From contig CAJUTA010000026.1 of NCBI GenBank assembly GCA_910589685.1, positions 1-16,724 of the forward strand: DNA of 16,724 nt, given 5' to 3'. Shown here piece after piece: positions 1 to 10,043 of the stretch. The notes beneath the pieces are model-generated. The model was not told where the DNA came from and searched no databases. It saw only the letters and a program-made list of their open reading frames with translations. This DNA comes from an uncultured Ureaplasma sp. GTDB lineage: Bacteria; Bacillota_I; Bacilli_A; Mycoplasmatales; Mycoplasmoidaceae. The position numbers and the translations under genes are program-made. Within the stretch, counting starts at the first letter, position 1; each line of letters starts with the position of its first letter.

Positions 1-1466
1 CAAGAATCCCCTGCATTGAAAACTTCAGCTGGTGTTTTGTAGAAAAATGAATTCACTCCTCATGGAGTTGGACAATAAAATCTCATACCCCCTCCTCAAG
101 CAGCTGCAGAACCTCATATGTCATCACAAAATTCCATATCTAGTCTACGAATTGAATTTTTTAAATCATTTCCAGCAAGATAATTACTTAAATATAAAAA
201 ATCATTTCATTTTTTAAAATTATTTTTTGGGTAAATTAAATCACTAACTGGACGACCTCCAATTGTATTTAAATCATTAAATGGAATTTCCATTGAATAG
301 TATGGAGCAATTGCTTGTAAAATTGGAGCTAATTTATTTTCTTGTACATCTTGTTTTTGTTGATTTCATTCAGATTCTGTTGTTACACCATCTTGATAAA
401 ACATACATGGAACAGCTCCATTAACTGTAAAATTCAAGCTTATTGCAGGACTATCATAAAAAAACTTTTGATCATCTTTTAATGTGTTATGAATATAAAA
501 TGATATTCCACCACCAAATGGAGAACCAATTTTGATTGTTCTTGTTGCTTGGCTTTCTTTAGTTATTAAATCATTTAAACTAAAAACTGTTCTTACATAT
601 GGATAACGATTAGATGGGCGACCACTGTTATCTTTAGAATAATTATTTCAAAGGTTTTGACTTAAAACAACATCAAAAGTACCTTTATTTTTATTTAATA
701 ATTCCCAAGTAGCTTCATCAAATTCAATATTGACAACTTCACCAGCAGGTGCAAATAATCCTAATGGAGCTGAACCTTTAGTTGCTGTAGAAATTGTAAA
801 TTGTTTCTTTACTGCATTGATATTATCAATCTTATTTCTATACATGTTAATTGCTGCACGATGTTTTCTCAATTGTCCATTAGCAATTTCTTGAATAATT
901 CATTTAGGATCACTAAATCTAATATTTTCAAATTTTTCTTCTTTTTCAGTATTCGGATCTTTTCAAATAAGAGTAATTGGATTACCATTTTCATCTACAA
1001 CAAATTCATCCAAAACTGCATCAAATGCACTAATTGTGTCACTTGGATTATTTTTATTTTCTAATATTAAATCACTTATACGACCAGGTTGTTCTGTAGC
1101 TAATTTTTTGTAATCATATTCTTGTGAAGGATATTCAAAACCATAAGCATCATGATACTTTGCATAAGCTTGGCTATTATATATGTTTGTTTGTTCAAGA
1201 CGATTAGCTGTACCAATTATTTTAGAATCATATGTACCAATTGAATATAAACCATCATTTAAAACATCATTGTAATTTAAATTAGGTTTCTTCGGTTGTG
1301 TGTATGGATTGTAGTTCAATTCTGGTAAGGCACTATAAGATGGTTGACTAAAATCAACATAGTTTCCACTACTTTTAGAACATGAGATAGATGTTAATGC
1401 AATACATGGAATGCTACTTGCTGCAAGTATTCCTAACATTCATGCAAATTTTTTAGTTTTTTTCAT
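1..1466 (-). CDS. Surface lipoprotein, M60/enhancin-like peptidase, C-terminus beyond window edge
   Basis: The start is the ATG at 1466 (MKKTKKFAWMLG), nine codons upstream of the next Met; the intervening TGA is Trp. A basic N-terminus, a hydrophobic stretch and a lipobox-like S-I-S-C with Cys29 mark a lipoprotein exported and anchored to the outer face of the membrane. The frame stays open to base 1, giving 488 residues. After about 290 residues without recognisable motifs, SPFGGGISFYI (around residue 315) matches the SPFGG element at the start of Peptidase_M60 domains. A later T-x-x-S-E-W segment, an I-R-R-L-D stretch and a Gly-rich MRFYCPTPWG stretch also fit that family's order. The metal-binding HExxH expected further on would lie outside the window, so catalysis is not shown. 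M60 proteins typically cut mucin-like glycoproteins, which would suit a mucosal parasite. If not M60, it is an unassigned surface lipoprotein. Confidence 0.65.
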
Positions 1467-1506
1467 AATATTTGGTACCTTTTTAAATAATCTTTATTTA
1501 TATATA

Positions 1507-1512
1507 ATTATA
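1507..1512 (-). promoter_or_regulatory. Candidate -10 box for the lipoprotein gene
   Basis: On the minus strand this reads TATAAT, about 40 bases before the lipoprotein ATG. No convincing -35 box is visible at the usual distance, which is common in mycoplasmas. The 180-base gap between the lipoprotein gene and deoA must hold promoters in both directions. Confidence 0.4.
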
Positions 1513-1646
1513 GTAAAAATTGCGCCATATTAGTTTATATATAAACATATATAAATAGAACCTATTCATATGGAATTAATGCAATAATTATTTTTTAACT
1601 ATATTTCATTATAAAATATTTAACTTATATCCAAAAAGGTTAAAAA

Positions 1647-2909
1647 ATGTCTTTTCTTAATATATTAAATAAGAAAAAATTAAATGTTCCTCTAACTAAA
1701 AAAGAATGTTTTGAATTTATTGATAATGTAATTAGTGGTGATGTAAAAAATTATCAAATTTCTGCTCTTTTAATGGCAATTTATTTTAATGGTTTAAGTG
1801 ATGATGAAATGTTTTGAATCACTGAAGCTATTTGTGCAAAAAGTGACAAAATCGAACCAATTGCTACAAATAAATTAAATTTAGTAATTGATAAACATAG
1901 CTCTGGTGGAATTGGAGATAAAGTAACATTAATAATTAGTCCAATATTGGCAGCTATTGGATATGATGTAGTGAAATTATCTGGTCGTGGATTAGGACAT
2001 ACTGGTGGAACAATTGACAAATTAGAATCAATTGGTATATGTTATGAATATGATGAAAATAATTTTCAAAAATTACTAAATGAAACAAATGTTATGATTA
2101 TGTTACAAAGTGCATCATTGGTACCAGCAGATAAAAAGTTATATGCTTTACGTGATACAACATTAACAATTGATTCTTTTCCATTAATTGCAATAAGTAT
2201 TATGTGCAAAAAATTAGTAATAAAAAGTGATTATATTTTCTTGGATATTAAAATTGGTTCAGGGGCATTTTGTAAAACGTATGAAGATGGTGAAAAATTA
2301 GCAAATTTGATTCAAAAAATTGCAAATCATTTCAATCGTTTAGTTAAAATCCATTTAACTGATATGGACCAACCAATTGGACATGCAGTTGGAAATGCCA
2401 TTGAAATAAAAGAGACTATGGATTTTTTGCAAAACAAATCAACTAGTCAACAATTACATGACATTATATACAAATTTTGTATAGATATTTTAATTGAAAC
2501 AAGTATTTGTTCTAATAAAGAAGATGCCAAAAAAATGATAGATGATGTTATTAATAGTGGCAAAGCATATCAATATATGATTAACTTTATTGAAAAAATG
2601 AATGGAGATACAAAAAGTGTAATCAATAATAATTATTTCAATCCAATTCATTCAATTGAAATAAAAGCAAATCAAAGTGGAAAGTTATCATTTTCAAATG
2701 CTGAATTAGTTGGAGAAATAAGTCGTGATCTGGGAGCAGGTAGGATTTCAAAAGATGACTTAATTGATTATCAAGCTGGAATAAAATTAAATTTTGATCC
2801 ATATCAATATGTTGAAAAAGGTCAATTAATTGCTACACTATACTCAAGTTCAAAAATTGATAATTCATTCATTGATAGATTTAATAAACTATTAATATAT
2901 AAAAAATAA
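1647..2909 (+). CDS. deoA: Pyrimidine-nucleoside/thymidine phosphorylase
   Basis: This cytosolic enzyme of nucleoside salvage splits thymidine or related nucleosides with phosphate into base and (deoxy)ribose-1-phosphate. The 420 residues are near the usual family length. Visible hallmarks are the phosphate-binding DKHSSGGIGDK (family KHSTGGVGD), the signature SGRGLGHTGGTIDKLE, YALRDTTLTIDS with the following MCKKL, and KIGSGAF. The C-terminal part carries the usual GRISKDD and later YVEKGQ-type segments. The start at 1647 has an AAAAAGG ribosome site eight bases upstream and gives a family-like N-terminus; an internal TGA is Trp. The divergent lipoprotein gene lies upstream and the sigma factor gene 69 bases downstream. 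The Pdp and DeoA subfamilies cannot be separated by eye. Confidence 0.95.
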
Positions 2910-2978
2910 TTATTCTTTTATTGATTTATTACAAATATATTTATAAAATTAATACATATTTTTAATTTAAGGTTACAA

Positions 2979-4679
2979 ATGAAGCACGAAAAACAATCGT
3001 TAATTCAAAAAATAAAATCAACAATTAAAGGCAAAGGTGTTAATAAAAAAGAAGAAGATAAAAAAATAATTAATGAAACAAAATCTTTAAAACAAAAAGA
3101 AGAAAAAAAAGTTGTTAGAAAAAAAGAAAATCCTTCAATAAAAAAAGAAAATAAAAAAGTTTCTAATAATAAAAAGGAAACTAATTCAAATAAAAAGACA
3201 ACTAGCAATAAAGATAGCGAAACAATTGTTGTTGATAGTATTGTTAAAAGACCTGGTAGAAACTCAAAATCAACTGTTGTTGTTTATGAAGATGAAGAAC
3301 ATGGTTTAACAAAAACAAAAGATGATATTCAAATTGATGTTCAAGAAAGAAAGAAAAAGAAAAAAACATCAATTGTTTTAAACAATAATAAAAGTAAACA
3401 ATTGAGTGAAAAAGTTTCAAAAAAAACATCTACTAAAGATGTAATAAAATTTGAAACTGATTTGTCATTTAATGAACAATTAAAAGACACTTTTAATCAA
3501 AGAATGATTCTAGAATCTTCAAATAAAAATAATATTCTATTATTATCACCAAATCAAATTCTAGAAAATTTGATATTAACAGCTAAAAATAAAAAAAATA
3601 AAGGTAACCTTTCATTAGTAACTATAGAAAATTCATTTGATCATTTTGCATTAACAGAAGATGAAATGCAAGAAATTTTTGATGTTTTAGATAAAAATGA
3701 TGTAAACATTATTGATGATACAAATCCAATTGGTGGAAAATCTAAAAAACAAGATAACTATGGTATTGATGATACAGATGATTTAGTTATTCATCAAAGA
3801 CGTGGTTCATCAGTTAGTGATCGAATAGATGATGGTATTAAAGCATTCTTAGAAACATTGGGTGATTCAAAAATGTTATCGGCTAGTGAAGAATTGTACC
3901 TTGGTGAATTACTAAAAAAAGGAGACGAAGAACAACGTCAATATGCAATTGATCAATTATTCACTTCAAATTTACGTTTAGTAACATCTATTGCTAAAAA
4001 ATATTTGAATAGAGGTTTAGATTTAGAAGACTTAATTCAAGAAGGGTCTCAAGGATTATTAAAAGCTATTAGTAAATATGACTATAGTTTAAAAAATAAA
4101 TTTAGTACATATGCAACTTGATGAATTAGACAAGCAATTACTCGTTCAATTGCCGATCAAGCTAGAATTATTCGAATCCCAGTTCATATGGTTGAAACAA
4201 TCAACAAAATGATTAAATGTGAACGTAAGCTTGTACAAGAATTAGGCCGTGATCCAACAATTGAAGAATTATGTGAAGAAATGGATGGATCAATGGCAGG
4301 TCTTACACCTAAAAAAATTAGTTATATCAAAAAAATTAATATTGATCCTGTTAGCCTTGACAAACCAGTTGGTCATGATGAAGAATCACAATTTGTTGAT
4401 TTTGTACAAGACAATGATATTATTTCCCCAGAAGCTAATATTGAAAATGAATTGTTACTAGAACAAATTGATGAAATATTCAAAAAAGTTTTAAATGACA
4501 AAGAAGAACAAATTATTCGTATGCGTTATGGATTGCCACCATATGAAAAATCTTATACATTAGAAGAAATTGGTGAAAGATTTAATTTTACTCATGAAAG
4601 AACACGTCAAATTGAATCTAAAGTTCTGAGAACATTAAAACAATTCCCAAGAATTAAAAAGATTTGTTGATTTATTTAA
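2979..4679 (+). CDS. rpoD: Primary RNA polymerase sigma factor (sigma-70/SigA)
   Basis: This directs RNA polymerase to housekeeping promoters. The 566-residue protein starts with about 130 highly charged, Lys-rich residues. A region-1.1-like segment follows (about 190-250, with the typical ...DVLDKNDVNIID ending), then region 1.2 (DGIKAFLETLGD). Region 2 contains NLRLVTSIAKKY, DLEDLIQEGSQGLLKA and FSTYATWWIRQAI. Region 3 contains RIPVHMVETINK, and region 4.2 has the helix-turn-helix TLEEIGERFNFTHERTRQIE (about 527-546). TGA codons at 4120 and 4668 are Trp, so the gene ends at the TAA 4677-4679. An AAGG lies six bases before the ATG. trmK and the Nif3 gene follow directly, matching the conserved sigA-trmK-Nif3 order of Firmicutes. 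The Lys-rich extension is not needed for the core sigma functions and is probably disordered. Confidence 0.96.
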
Positions 4680-4691
4680 TTATTTTTTAAT

Positions 4692-5360
4692 ATGTTGAAA
4701 CCAAGATTAAATGGAATTTGTCAACTTATAAATAATGCTGACTACGCTGTTGATATTGGAAGTGATCATGCATTTTTATCAATTGCATTAATTGAGCAAT
4801 CTCGAGCAAAATTTGTTACTAATATTGAAATAAATCAAGCACCGCTTGACAATGGTTATAAAAATGTTTGTGCAAAACATTTAGAAAAAAAAATTAATTT
4901 TTTTCTTAATGATGGATTGTTAAATCTTAATTTAAATAAAAGAATTGATTACTTGTGCATTAGTGGAATGGGATCTGACAATATTATTCAAATAATCTTG
5001 AACAACAAATATAATGAAGTAAACAAATATATCCTTCAAGCTAATACTGATATTAGTAAATTGAGATATTTTCTATTGAATAATGATTTCATTATTACCA
5101 ATGAAATTGTTATTTTAGAAAATAAACATTATTATGAAATTATTGAGTGCACAAAAACTAACGATAAAAACAACTGATCAAATAGAGATTATTTTATTGG
5201 ACCAATTCTAAGCAAAAGTCATGAGATAATTACTAAAGAATATTTAAATAATAAATTTGAACAAATGAAAAAAATCTTCAATACTAATGTTAATAAAGAA
5301 TTTAAGTTAGAATTTGAAACAATTAAAGAGTTTTTGTATGAAAAAAATTGAGTTAGCTAG
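4692..5360 (+). CDS. trmK: tRNA (adenine-22-N1)-methyltransferase
   Basis: TrmK uses S-adenosylmethionine to methylate N1 of adenine 22 in bacterial tRNAs. The 222-residue protein has the Rossmann methyltransferase motif I as VDIGSDHAFLSIALI (family DIGSDHAYLP), an acidic TNIEI at the end of strand 2, and ISGMGSDNI, the counterpart of the family IAGMGG motif with Ser for the last Gly. It starts 12 bases after rpoD without a clear ribosome site, so expression is probably coupled to rpoD. TGA codons at 5175 and 5349 are Trp; the stop is TAG at 5358. Its last 23 bases overlap the start of the Nif3 gene, the same pairing as yqfN-yqfO in Bacillus. Confidence 0.92.
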
Positions 5361-6108
5361 CTATTTAGATAAAAGATATCGATTTGAAAACTGTGAAGAT
5401 TGAGACTTTTGTGGTTATCGATGCAATGAAAGATTACAAGATGAATTAACAAATGTTCTAGTTGCACTAGATGTTAATAATTTAACAATTAATGAAGCGA
5501 TTGCAAACAATTGCAACCTGATTGTTTCCCACCACCCAATTTTCTTTGATAAAGAATCGCAATATATAGTTGATAAAACAAATATTAATTTAATTAGTCG
5601 TTTAAGAGAGAATAAAATCTTAAATATTACATTGCATACTTGTTTTGACCGTGATAAATTTGGTACAAGTTATCAAATAATGAAAAAAATAGAAAATAAA
5701 ATAAAAATAAGTTCTTTTAAAAGAGAGAAATATTTAGTTTTTTGTGAATTAGTTAAACCTATGAAATTTAAAAAATTTCTAAAAAAATTGTCATCTACAT
5801 ATTTTTCAGAAATCAGATACATGGAACCTAATTTAGATAAAATGATAAAAACAATTTGTATTGGAGCAGGTAGTTGCACTTCAATGATTGAAGATGTGAT
5901 TGGAAAATGTGATTGTTTTCTAACAGGTGATGTTAAATGGCATAAATATTTAGACTCATATAATTGTGATTTGTCAATTATAGACATTAACCATGATGCA
6001 GAAAATGTTTTCTTTGAAGCAATTAAAAATGAAATAAATAAAAAATTTAAAAGTTTAAAAGTTTACATGACAAAAGCTAATTTAAAAATTCACACAATAA
6101 GCAAATAA
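5338..6108 (+). CDS. Nif3-like dinuclear metal-centre hexameric protein
   Basis: This belongs to the Nif3/YqfO (GTP cyclohydrolase I type 2-like) family of toroidal cytosolic proteins with a two-metal site; the biochemical role is unsettled. The start ATG lies inside the end of trmK and gives MKKIELASYLDKRY with a family-like beginning. Visible metal-site residues are the paired His65-His66 in IVSHHPIFF, His100 and Asp104 in LHTCFDRDKFG, and His219 with Glu222 in INHDAENVFFE. GAGSCTSMIED and LTGDVKWHKYLD match the central and late family blocks. At 256 residues it is the short form without the CutA-like insertion found in Bacillus YqfO. It is the last gene of the rpoD-trmK cluster. Confidence 0.9.
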
Positions 6109-6190
6109 GATAAATTAATATTTATTTGCAAATTTAGTAGTATTTTGCTGAATAATAATATATTTTTAATTTCATTTTGCATTAATCTTG

Positions 6191-6196
6191 TATACT
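6191..6196 (+). promoter_or_regulatory. Candidate -10 box for the DUF262 gene
   Basis: TATACT lies 10 bases before the ATG at 6207, which would make the transcript nearly leaderless. No good -35 hexamer is seen at the proper distance. The 98-base gap marks the boundary between the housekeeping cluster and the defence-type genes. Confidence 0.35.
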
Positions 6197-6206
6197 GAAA
6201 TTAATT

Positions 6207-8288
6207 ATGCAAAAAGATATTGAATCAAATTGTTTGTCAATTAAAGAATTATTAAAAAAACATACTAATATTAGAATTCCATATTTCCAACGTCAATATG
6301 TTTGAAAATTTAAAGATCAAATTAAAACATTAATTAACGATTTATGTGACGATATGAGTCTAAACAAAGAATCATATTATTTTTTAGGCACAATGATTGT
6401 TAAACATGACTCAAAATACACTCTAATCATTGATGGTCAGCAAAGAATAACTACAATATTTCTTTTAATTATTGCTCTATATAAAAATAAATCTTTGAGT
6501 GAAGAAAATAAAAGAATTATTGAAGAATTATTAGAAGTATTTAATTTTGATCTTTTCAATATTAAAAATAAAAATTTGTTTAAAAATCTTATTAATAGTG
6601 GATTAAGAAATAAAGTAAATTTAGATGATGAAACTTTACAAAGTAACTATTATTTAAACTTGCAAGAAATTGAAAAATATTTCAATTCTCAATTTAATGA
6701 AGATAAAGTCAATGACTTCTTTATTAAATTAATCAATTTTGCAATTGTTACAAAAATTGAAATTAATAATAATCTAAATGAAAATGTTGTGTTCTCCAAA
6801 ATTAACTCAACTGGACAAGAGTTGTCTGCATATGACATGTTAAAGAATGATCTCATTTCATCATTGTCATTTGAATATAAAAATGATAAAGATATTGATG
6901 AAAAGATTGAAAATTGAAATAATAGTTTAGATGAACTTAATTCATATTTAAATAAAGATTCTAGTCTTTTGCTTAGACACTTTATTGCATATAAAACATT
7001 TAATATTCCGAATAAAGAAAACAAAAAAATCTTTAATGCATATCTTGAATTAAAAGAAAATAAATATCAAAATAATTTAGAAAATCTATTAAATGAATAT
7101 TTGGAATTTGCTAGATATTACAAATATTTTTATCAAAATGAATTTGATAAAGATTTTTCAAATAATGAATTACTAATTATCACAAAGAGATTTAATACTT
7201 ATATTGTTTTATTGATTTACATAATCAAAAATTATTCAAAAATCAATGAATTCAATAAGATTGAAATAATAGACAAAGATAATCTAAAAATTGGAATTAA
7301 AATTCTTGAATATTACATTATTTCTAGAGAATTTGGTGAACGGAATGAAAAAGAAATCACTCGTGCAATTCCAAAAATTTTAGGTGATATTAAAAGAAGT
7401 AAATTTAAAAATTTAGATTTCATTAGTAATGTTTACAATAATTTAATTTACATGCCAAAGAATAATGATAAAGTATTGAAATATTCAATTCCAGATGAAG
7501 CAGCAATTAAGAATGGATTTATGTCGACCAAGATTTATGAAAAAAGTAATGATTTCACAAAATTATTCTTAATTAGAGTATTGACATATAAAAGAAAAAT
7601 TAATTATGTCTTTTCCAACATTACAGTTGAACACATTTTGCCACAAAAATTTGATGCAAATTGAAATGTTGATGAAAACGAAGCAGAAGCTTATAAGCAT
7701 ACGATTGGTAATTTAACATTAACTGCTAAAGAATACAATTCATCTTATTCAAATAAAAGTTTTATAGATAAGAAAAAAGAAATGGATAAAGATGAATATT
7801 GATTTAATCGTTCAATTATGGAAAAAGAAAATTGAACAATTAATGATATTAGAGAAAGATCTAATATGTTATATAAAAAATTTAAAGAAATTTGAAATTT
7901 TGAAAATATCATTGTAGATGAATCATTAAATAAAAATGAAGAATCAATGGCAATTGATTTTGATTTGCTCCAACAAAGATTAGATAAAATCATCAAACAT
8001 GAAACATACTTTAGAAAATTAAATATCGACAATAATGTAATTAAAAATATTCTAATTAAATATTTCTTTGAAGACTATACTTATCAGGAAATTGAAGAAT
8101 TATTATTTAAAGTGAATTATAAAGGTTGAATACCTTGTGCAATATTTGATTTCTTAGAAATTCATAAACCATTAGATTTAGACATATTCAAATGAATTAA
8201 TGATAATGATTCAAAAATTAATGAACTAACAAATATATTGAAAGATGTTAATCAATATAATGAAAAATTCAAAGAAATTTTAATTTAA
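6207..8288 (+). CDS. DUF262-DUF1524 (GmrSD-like) restriction nuclease
   Basis: A single 693-residue polypeptide combines the two halves of GmrSD-type modification-dependent restriction enzymes. The N-terminal DUF262 (ParB-like, NTP-using) domain has IPYFQRQYVW (24-33), FLGTMIV and IIDGQQRITTIF with the D76-GQQR80 motif, plus FSKINSTGQELSAYDMLKND. The DUF1524 His-Me-finger nuclease part has VEHILPQ (His476), IGNLTLT (Asn502) and a further Asn near 511. About 110 more residues at the C-terminus resemble nothing I recognise and may read the target. All TGA codons in frame are Trp. No methyltransferase is adjacent, so it probably acts alone on foreign modified DNA; the substrate is inferred from the family. 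It is transcribed from its own promoter region after the Nif3 gene. Confidence 0.85.
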
Positions 8289-8320
8289 AAGATAGTAGAA
8301 ACATATTAAATATAAAAGAA

Positions 8321-8367
8321 AAATCTAGAGTGATTATAATAATTTTTACCACAATTACTCTAGATTT
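8321..8367 (-). terminator. Intrinsic terminator of the HNH remnant
   Basis: A 15-bp stem (8321-8335 with 8353-8367, one G-T pair) lies just beyond the minus-strand HNH stop codon. In the minus direction it is followed by a T-rich tail (TTCTTTTATA). In the plus direction there is no T run, but the hairpin may still end DUF262 transcripts. Confidence 0.65.
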
Positions 8368-8371
8368 AATA

Positions 8372-8697
8372 TTAATCAAATTGCTTTGTAATATTTGCTA
8401 AAACTTCGATAATTCCATTTGAGAGAGCATTATTATTTGCTTTTTTTGTGTTGCATTTAATATGAACTGCAATTAGATTATTATTTTTTTAGTACCATTA
8501 CTAGATTTTTGTTGAATATGATCAACATTTCATGCACATCTACTTTTTCTTTGTCCTTTAACGCTTTCATGGGCACCATAAACCATTTTTTCACCACAAA
8601 TATAACATATCTTATGATTACTTTTACAATCCTAAGATTCACAATTGCATTCTGGTGCATTATTTCAAGCATTTTTAGTTTTAGAATTTAATTTCAT
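8372..8697 (-). pseudogene. HNH endonuclease remnant with internal stop and A7 frameshift
   Basis: Reading from the ATG at 8697 gives MKLNSKTKNAWNNAPECNCES, an in-frame TAG (8632-8634), then a Cys-rich CYICGEKMV and AWNVDHIQQKSSNGTKK. Adding one base at the A7 run (8484-8490) restores NNNLIAVHIKCNTKKANN and an end at 8372. DH...N-L...H..CN..K is the HNH fold, with CxxC zinc-type pairs in front. The intact product would be about 108 residues. A perfect AGGAGG ribosome site lies eight bases before the ATG (8705-8713) and a terminator follows, so this was a complete standalone transcription unit. Two independent lesions argue for real decay, though a homopolymer read error at A7 cannot be excluded. 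Confidence 0.8.
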
Positions 8698-8704
8698 AAA
8701 TTTT

Positions 8705-8713
8705 ACCTCCTTT
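8705..8713 (-). promoter_or_regulatory. Strong Shine-Dalgarno of the HNH remnant
   Basis: On the minus strand this reads AAAGGAGGT, the best match to the 16S rRNA tail I noticed in this window, and fixes the start of the HNH gene at 8697. Most other genes here have weak or no ribosome sites. Confidence 0.75.
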
Positions 8714-8736
8714 CTAATTTAATTGTAACGCTTTAA

Positions 8737-8770
8737 AATGTACCTCATTCTCATTAAAGAACGGTACATT
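8737..8770 (-). repeat. Inverted repeat in the HNH leader
   Basis: AATGTACC (8737-8744) and GGTACATT (8763-8770) are perfect 8-bp inverted repeats 18 bases apart. They lie between a TATAAT on the minus strand (8794-8799) and the HNH ribosome site. This could be an operator or an RNA hairpin. The rest of the 369-base gap 8698-9066 holds AT-rich promoters and the palindrome described separately. Confidence 0.45.
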
Positions 8771-8981
8771 CAGGAAAATTATGTTGTTGTATTATTATAA
8801 TTTATTCGTTTTTTTGATAATTAAGTATTGTTTAATAGGTTTAATGCTATTAATGAAATCTGATTTATTAAAATTTGAAAAATAAAAATATGAATATCAT
8901 TTTCTATTTTTAACAAATAAAAGTTCAAAAATATTTTTATACTTATTAATGCTTGAAAAATAAATTTATATAAAATATATG

Positions 8982-8987
8982 TATAAT
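8982..8987 (+). promoter_or_regulatory. Candidate -10 box for the Panacea toxin-antitoxin pair
   Basis: TATAAT lies just at the left foot of the long palindrome, so transcription would begin inside its left arm. No good -35 is visible at 17 bases; a TTGAAA at 8953 is too far away. Confidence 0.35.
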
Positions 8988-9036
8988 TATTAGAAAAAAT
9001 AAATATTATATTTATAATATATATTTTTTCTAATAA
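8987..9036. repeat. 50-base near-perfect palindrome before panA
   Basis: Outer arms of 14 bp (8987-9000 and 9023-9036) enclose inner arms of 8 bp (9003-9010 and 9013-9020), separated by only two unmatched bases on each side and a 2-base loop. It lies 30 bases before the antitoxin ATG and may be an operator, leader hairpin or attenuator for the toxin-antitoxin operon. Confidence 0.6.
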
Positions 9037-9066
9037 ATAAAATATTTATTTAGTTAAGGATTAATT

Positions 9067-9522
9067 ATGAATGAAAAAAATACAAAAATATTAGCTAAAT
9101 ATTTATTAACAAAAGGTGTAGATTCTGCTTTAAAAATACAAAAAATGTTATTCTTTTTTAGAGTAGAAGAAAAAAGATCAAATTTCCCTAGTCAAAATGA
9201 TTCTTATTTTAATGAAAAAGATAATTTTGAAGCTTGAATTTATGGACCTGTAAATGTTGAAAGTTTCAAGGAAATGCAAAAATTATTTAGAAATGAAGCG
9301 GAAAAAGAAGATTATTTACTTGACAAAAATGAAATTTCTAAAATTGATAAATTATATTTAAATTTTTATAATGAATATATTAGATATTCAGCAAGAGAAT
9401 TAGTTGAAAAGAGTCATAAAAACTTTGCATGAATTGAAGCACGTGGTGACTTAGGACCTGATGATATTTGTCACACTAAGTTAAATGAAGATAGTGAAAA
9501 TTTTACTAAATTTGAATTTTAA
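9067..9522 (+). CDS. panA: Panacea (SocA-like, DUF4065) domain antitoxin
   Basis: The 151-residue protein is a compact Panacea/SocA-domain protein. It shows the early ALKIQKMLFFF helix (family KLQKLLYF), FEAWIYGPV (54-62; family FEAW.YGPV) and a late LVEKSHKNFAWIEARGD (family L...SH....W..AR). In Panacea toxin-antitoxin systems this domain neutralises a toxin encoded next to it by direct binding, and the partner toxins are very diverse. Two TGA codons are Trp. The toxin-like gene starts two bases after the stop, strongly indicating one operon. A GGATTA-type weak ribosome site lies upstream, and a large palindrome sits before the start. Some Panacea proteins instead act as proteolysis adaptors (SocA); the downstream small gene makes the antitoxin role more likely. 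Confidence 0.85.
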
Positions 9523-9524
9523 TA

Positions 9525-9941
9525 ATGAAAATAAATTTAAATTGTCTAAAATTTCATTATTTTAAATTTGATTCTAATTTACATAATTTATGATGTAAAA
9601 AGAATTGTGATAGTTTTTTTAATGACATAATTTTAGAAAACAAAAGATCCTTGAAAAGTGCAATTAATAAAATTAAAAATCTAAATGATATAACAAAAAA
9701 TGATTTTTCGCATTTTCATCAAATAGATGAATATCATTCAGAAAAAGTAATAAAAATAATAAAAAAATGTCATAAAAATTTAAATTCTTATCTTGAACAA
9801 TATTTAGAAGAATCAGATGATTTCAATAAATTATTGTTTTATCAAATTGAATTAGTAAAACCAATTCGTTTAATATTTATAAAAAATAATGATGAATTTA
9901 TTCCACTAATTTTTGATTTACATCATCTTATTTATGAATAA
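9525..9941 (+). CDS. Putative toxin partner of the Panacea antitoxin
   Basis: This 138-residue protein starts two bases after panA (TAATAATG arrangement), so the two are translated together. The start at 9525 adds 42 residues before the next start-like codon and includes a Trp encoded by TGA. The C-terminal block KPIRLIFIKNNDEFIPLIFD, then HHLIYE, resembles the small mycoplasma family I know as MAG6450-like, but I cannot verify this. The hydrophobic strands followed by paired His could form a small RNase-type fold; that is inference. The position gives most of the support for a toxin role. After the TAA the same frame stays open for 29 Asn/Lys-rich codons to 10031, possibly a lost C-terminal extension. 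An intrinsic terminator follows at 10044. Confidence 0.65.
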
Positions 9942-10043
9942 AATAAAAAGAATCATGATAGCAACATTACTAGCAAAAATACCAATGAGATTATAAATAT
10001 AAGCAAAATGAATTTAAAAATAAAATTTTAGAAATTAATGATC

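Noticed and set aside
3005..3429. Phe/Leu-rich minus-strand open frames opposite the sigma factor
   Set aside because: They are the complement of the Lys-rich coding region and have no independent signals.
8481..8672. Minus-strand open frame of 63 codons
   Set aside because: It is in a different frame from the strong ribosome site and encodes no motif; the HNH remnant occupies the same bases in the frame starting at 8697.
9934..9996. Twenty-codon ORF (MNKIKRIMIATLLAK...) after the toxin gene
   Set aside because: It overlaps the toxin stop, has no ribosome site and could arise by chance; a tiny hydrophobic peptide cannot be supported from sequence alone.
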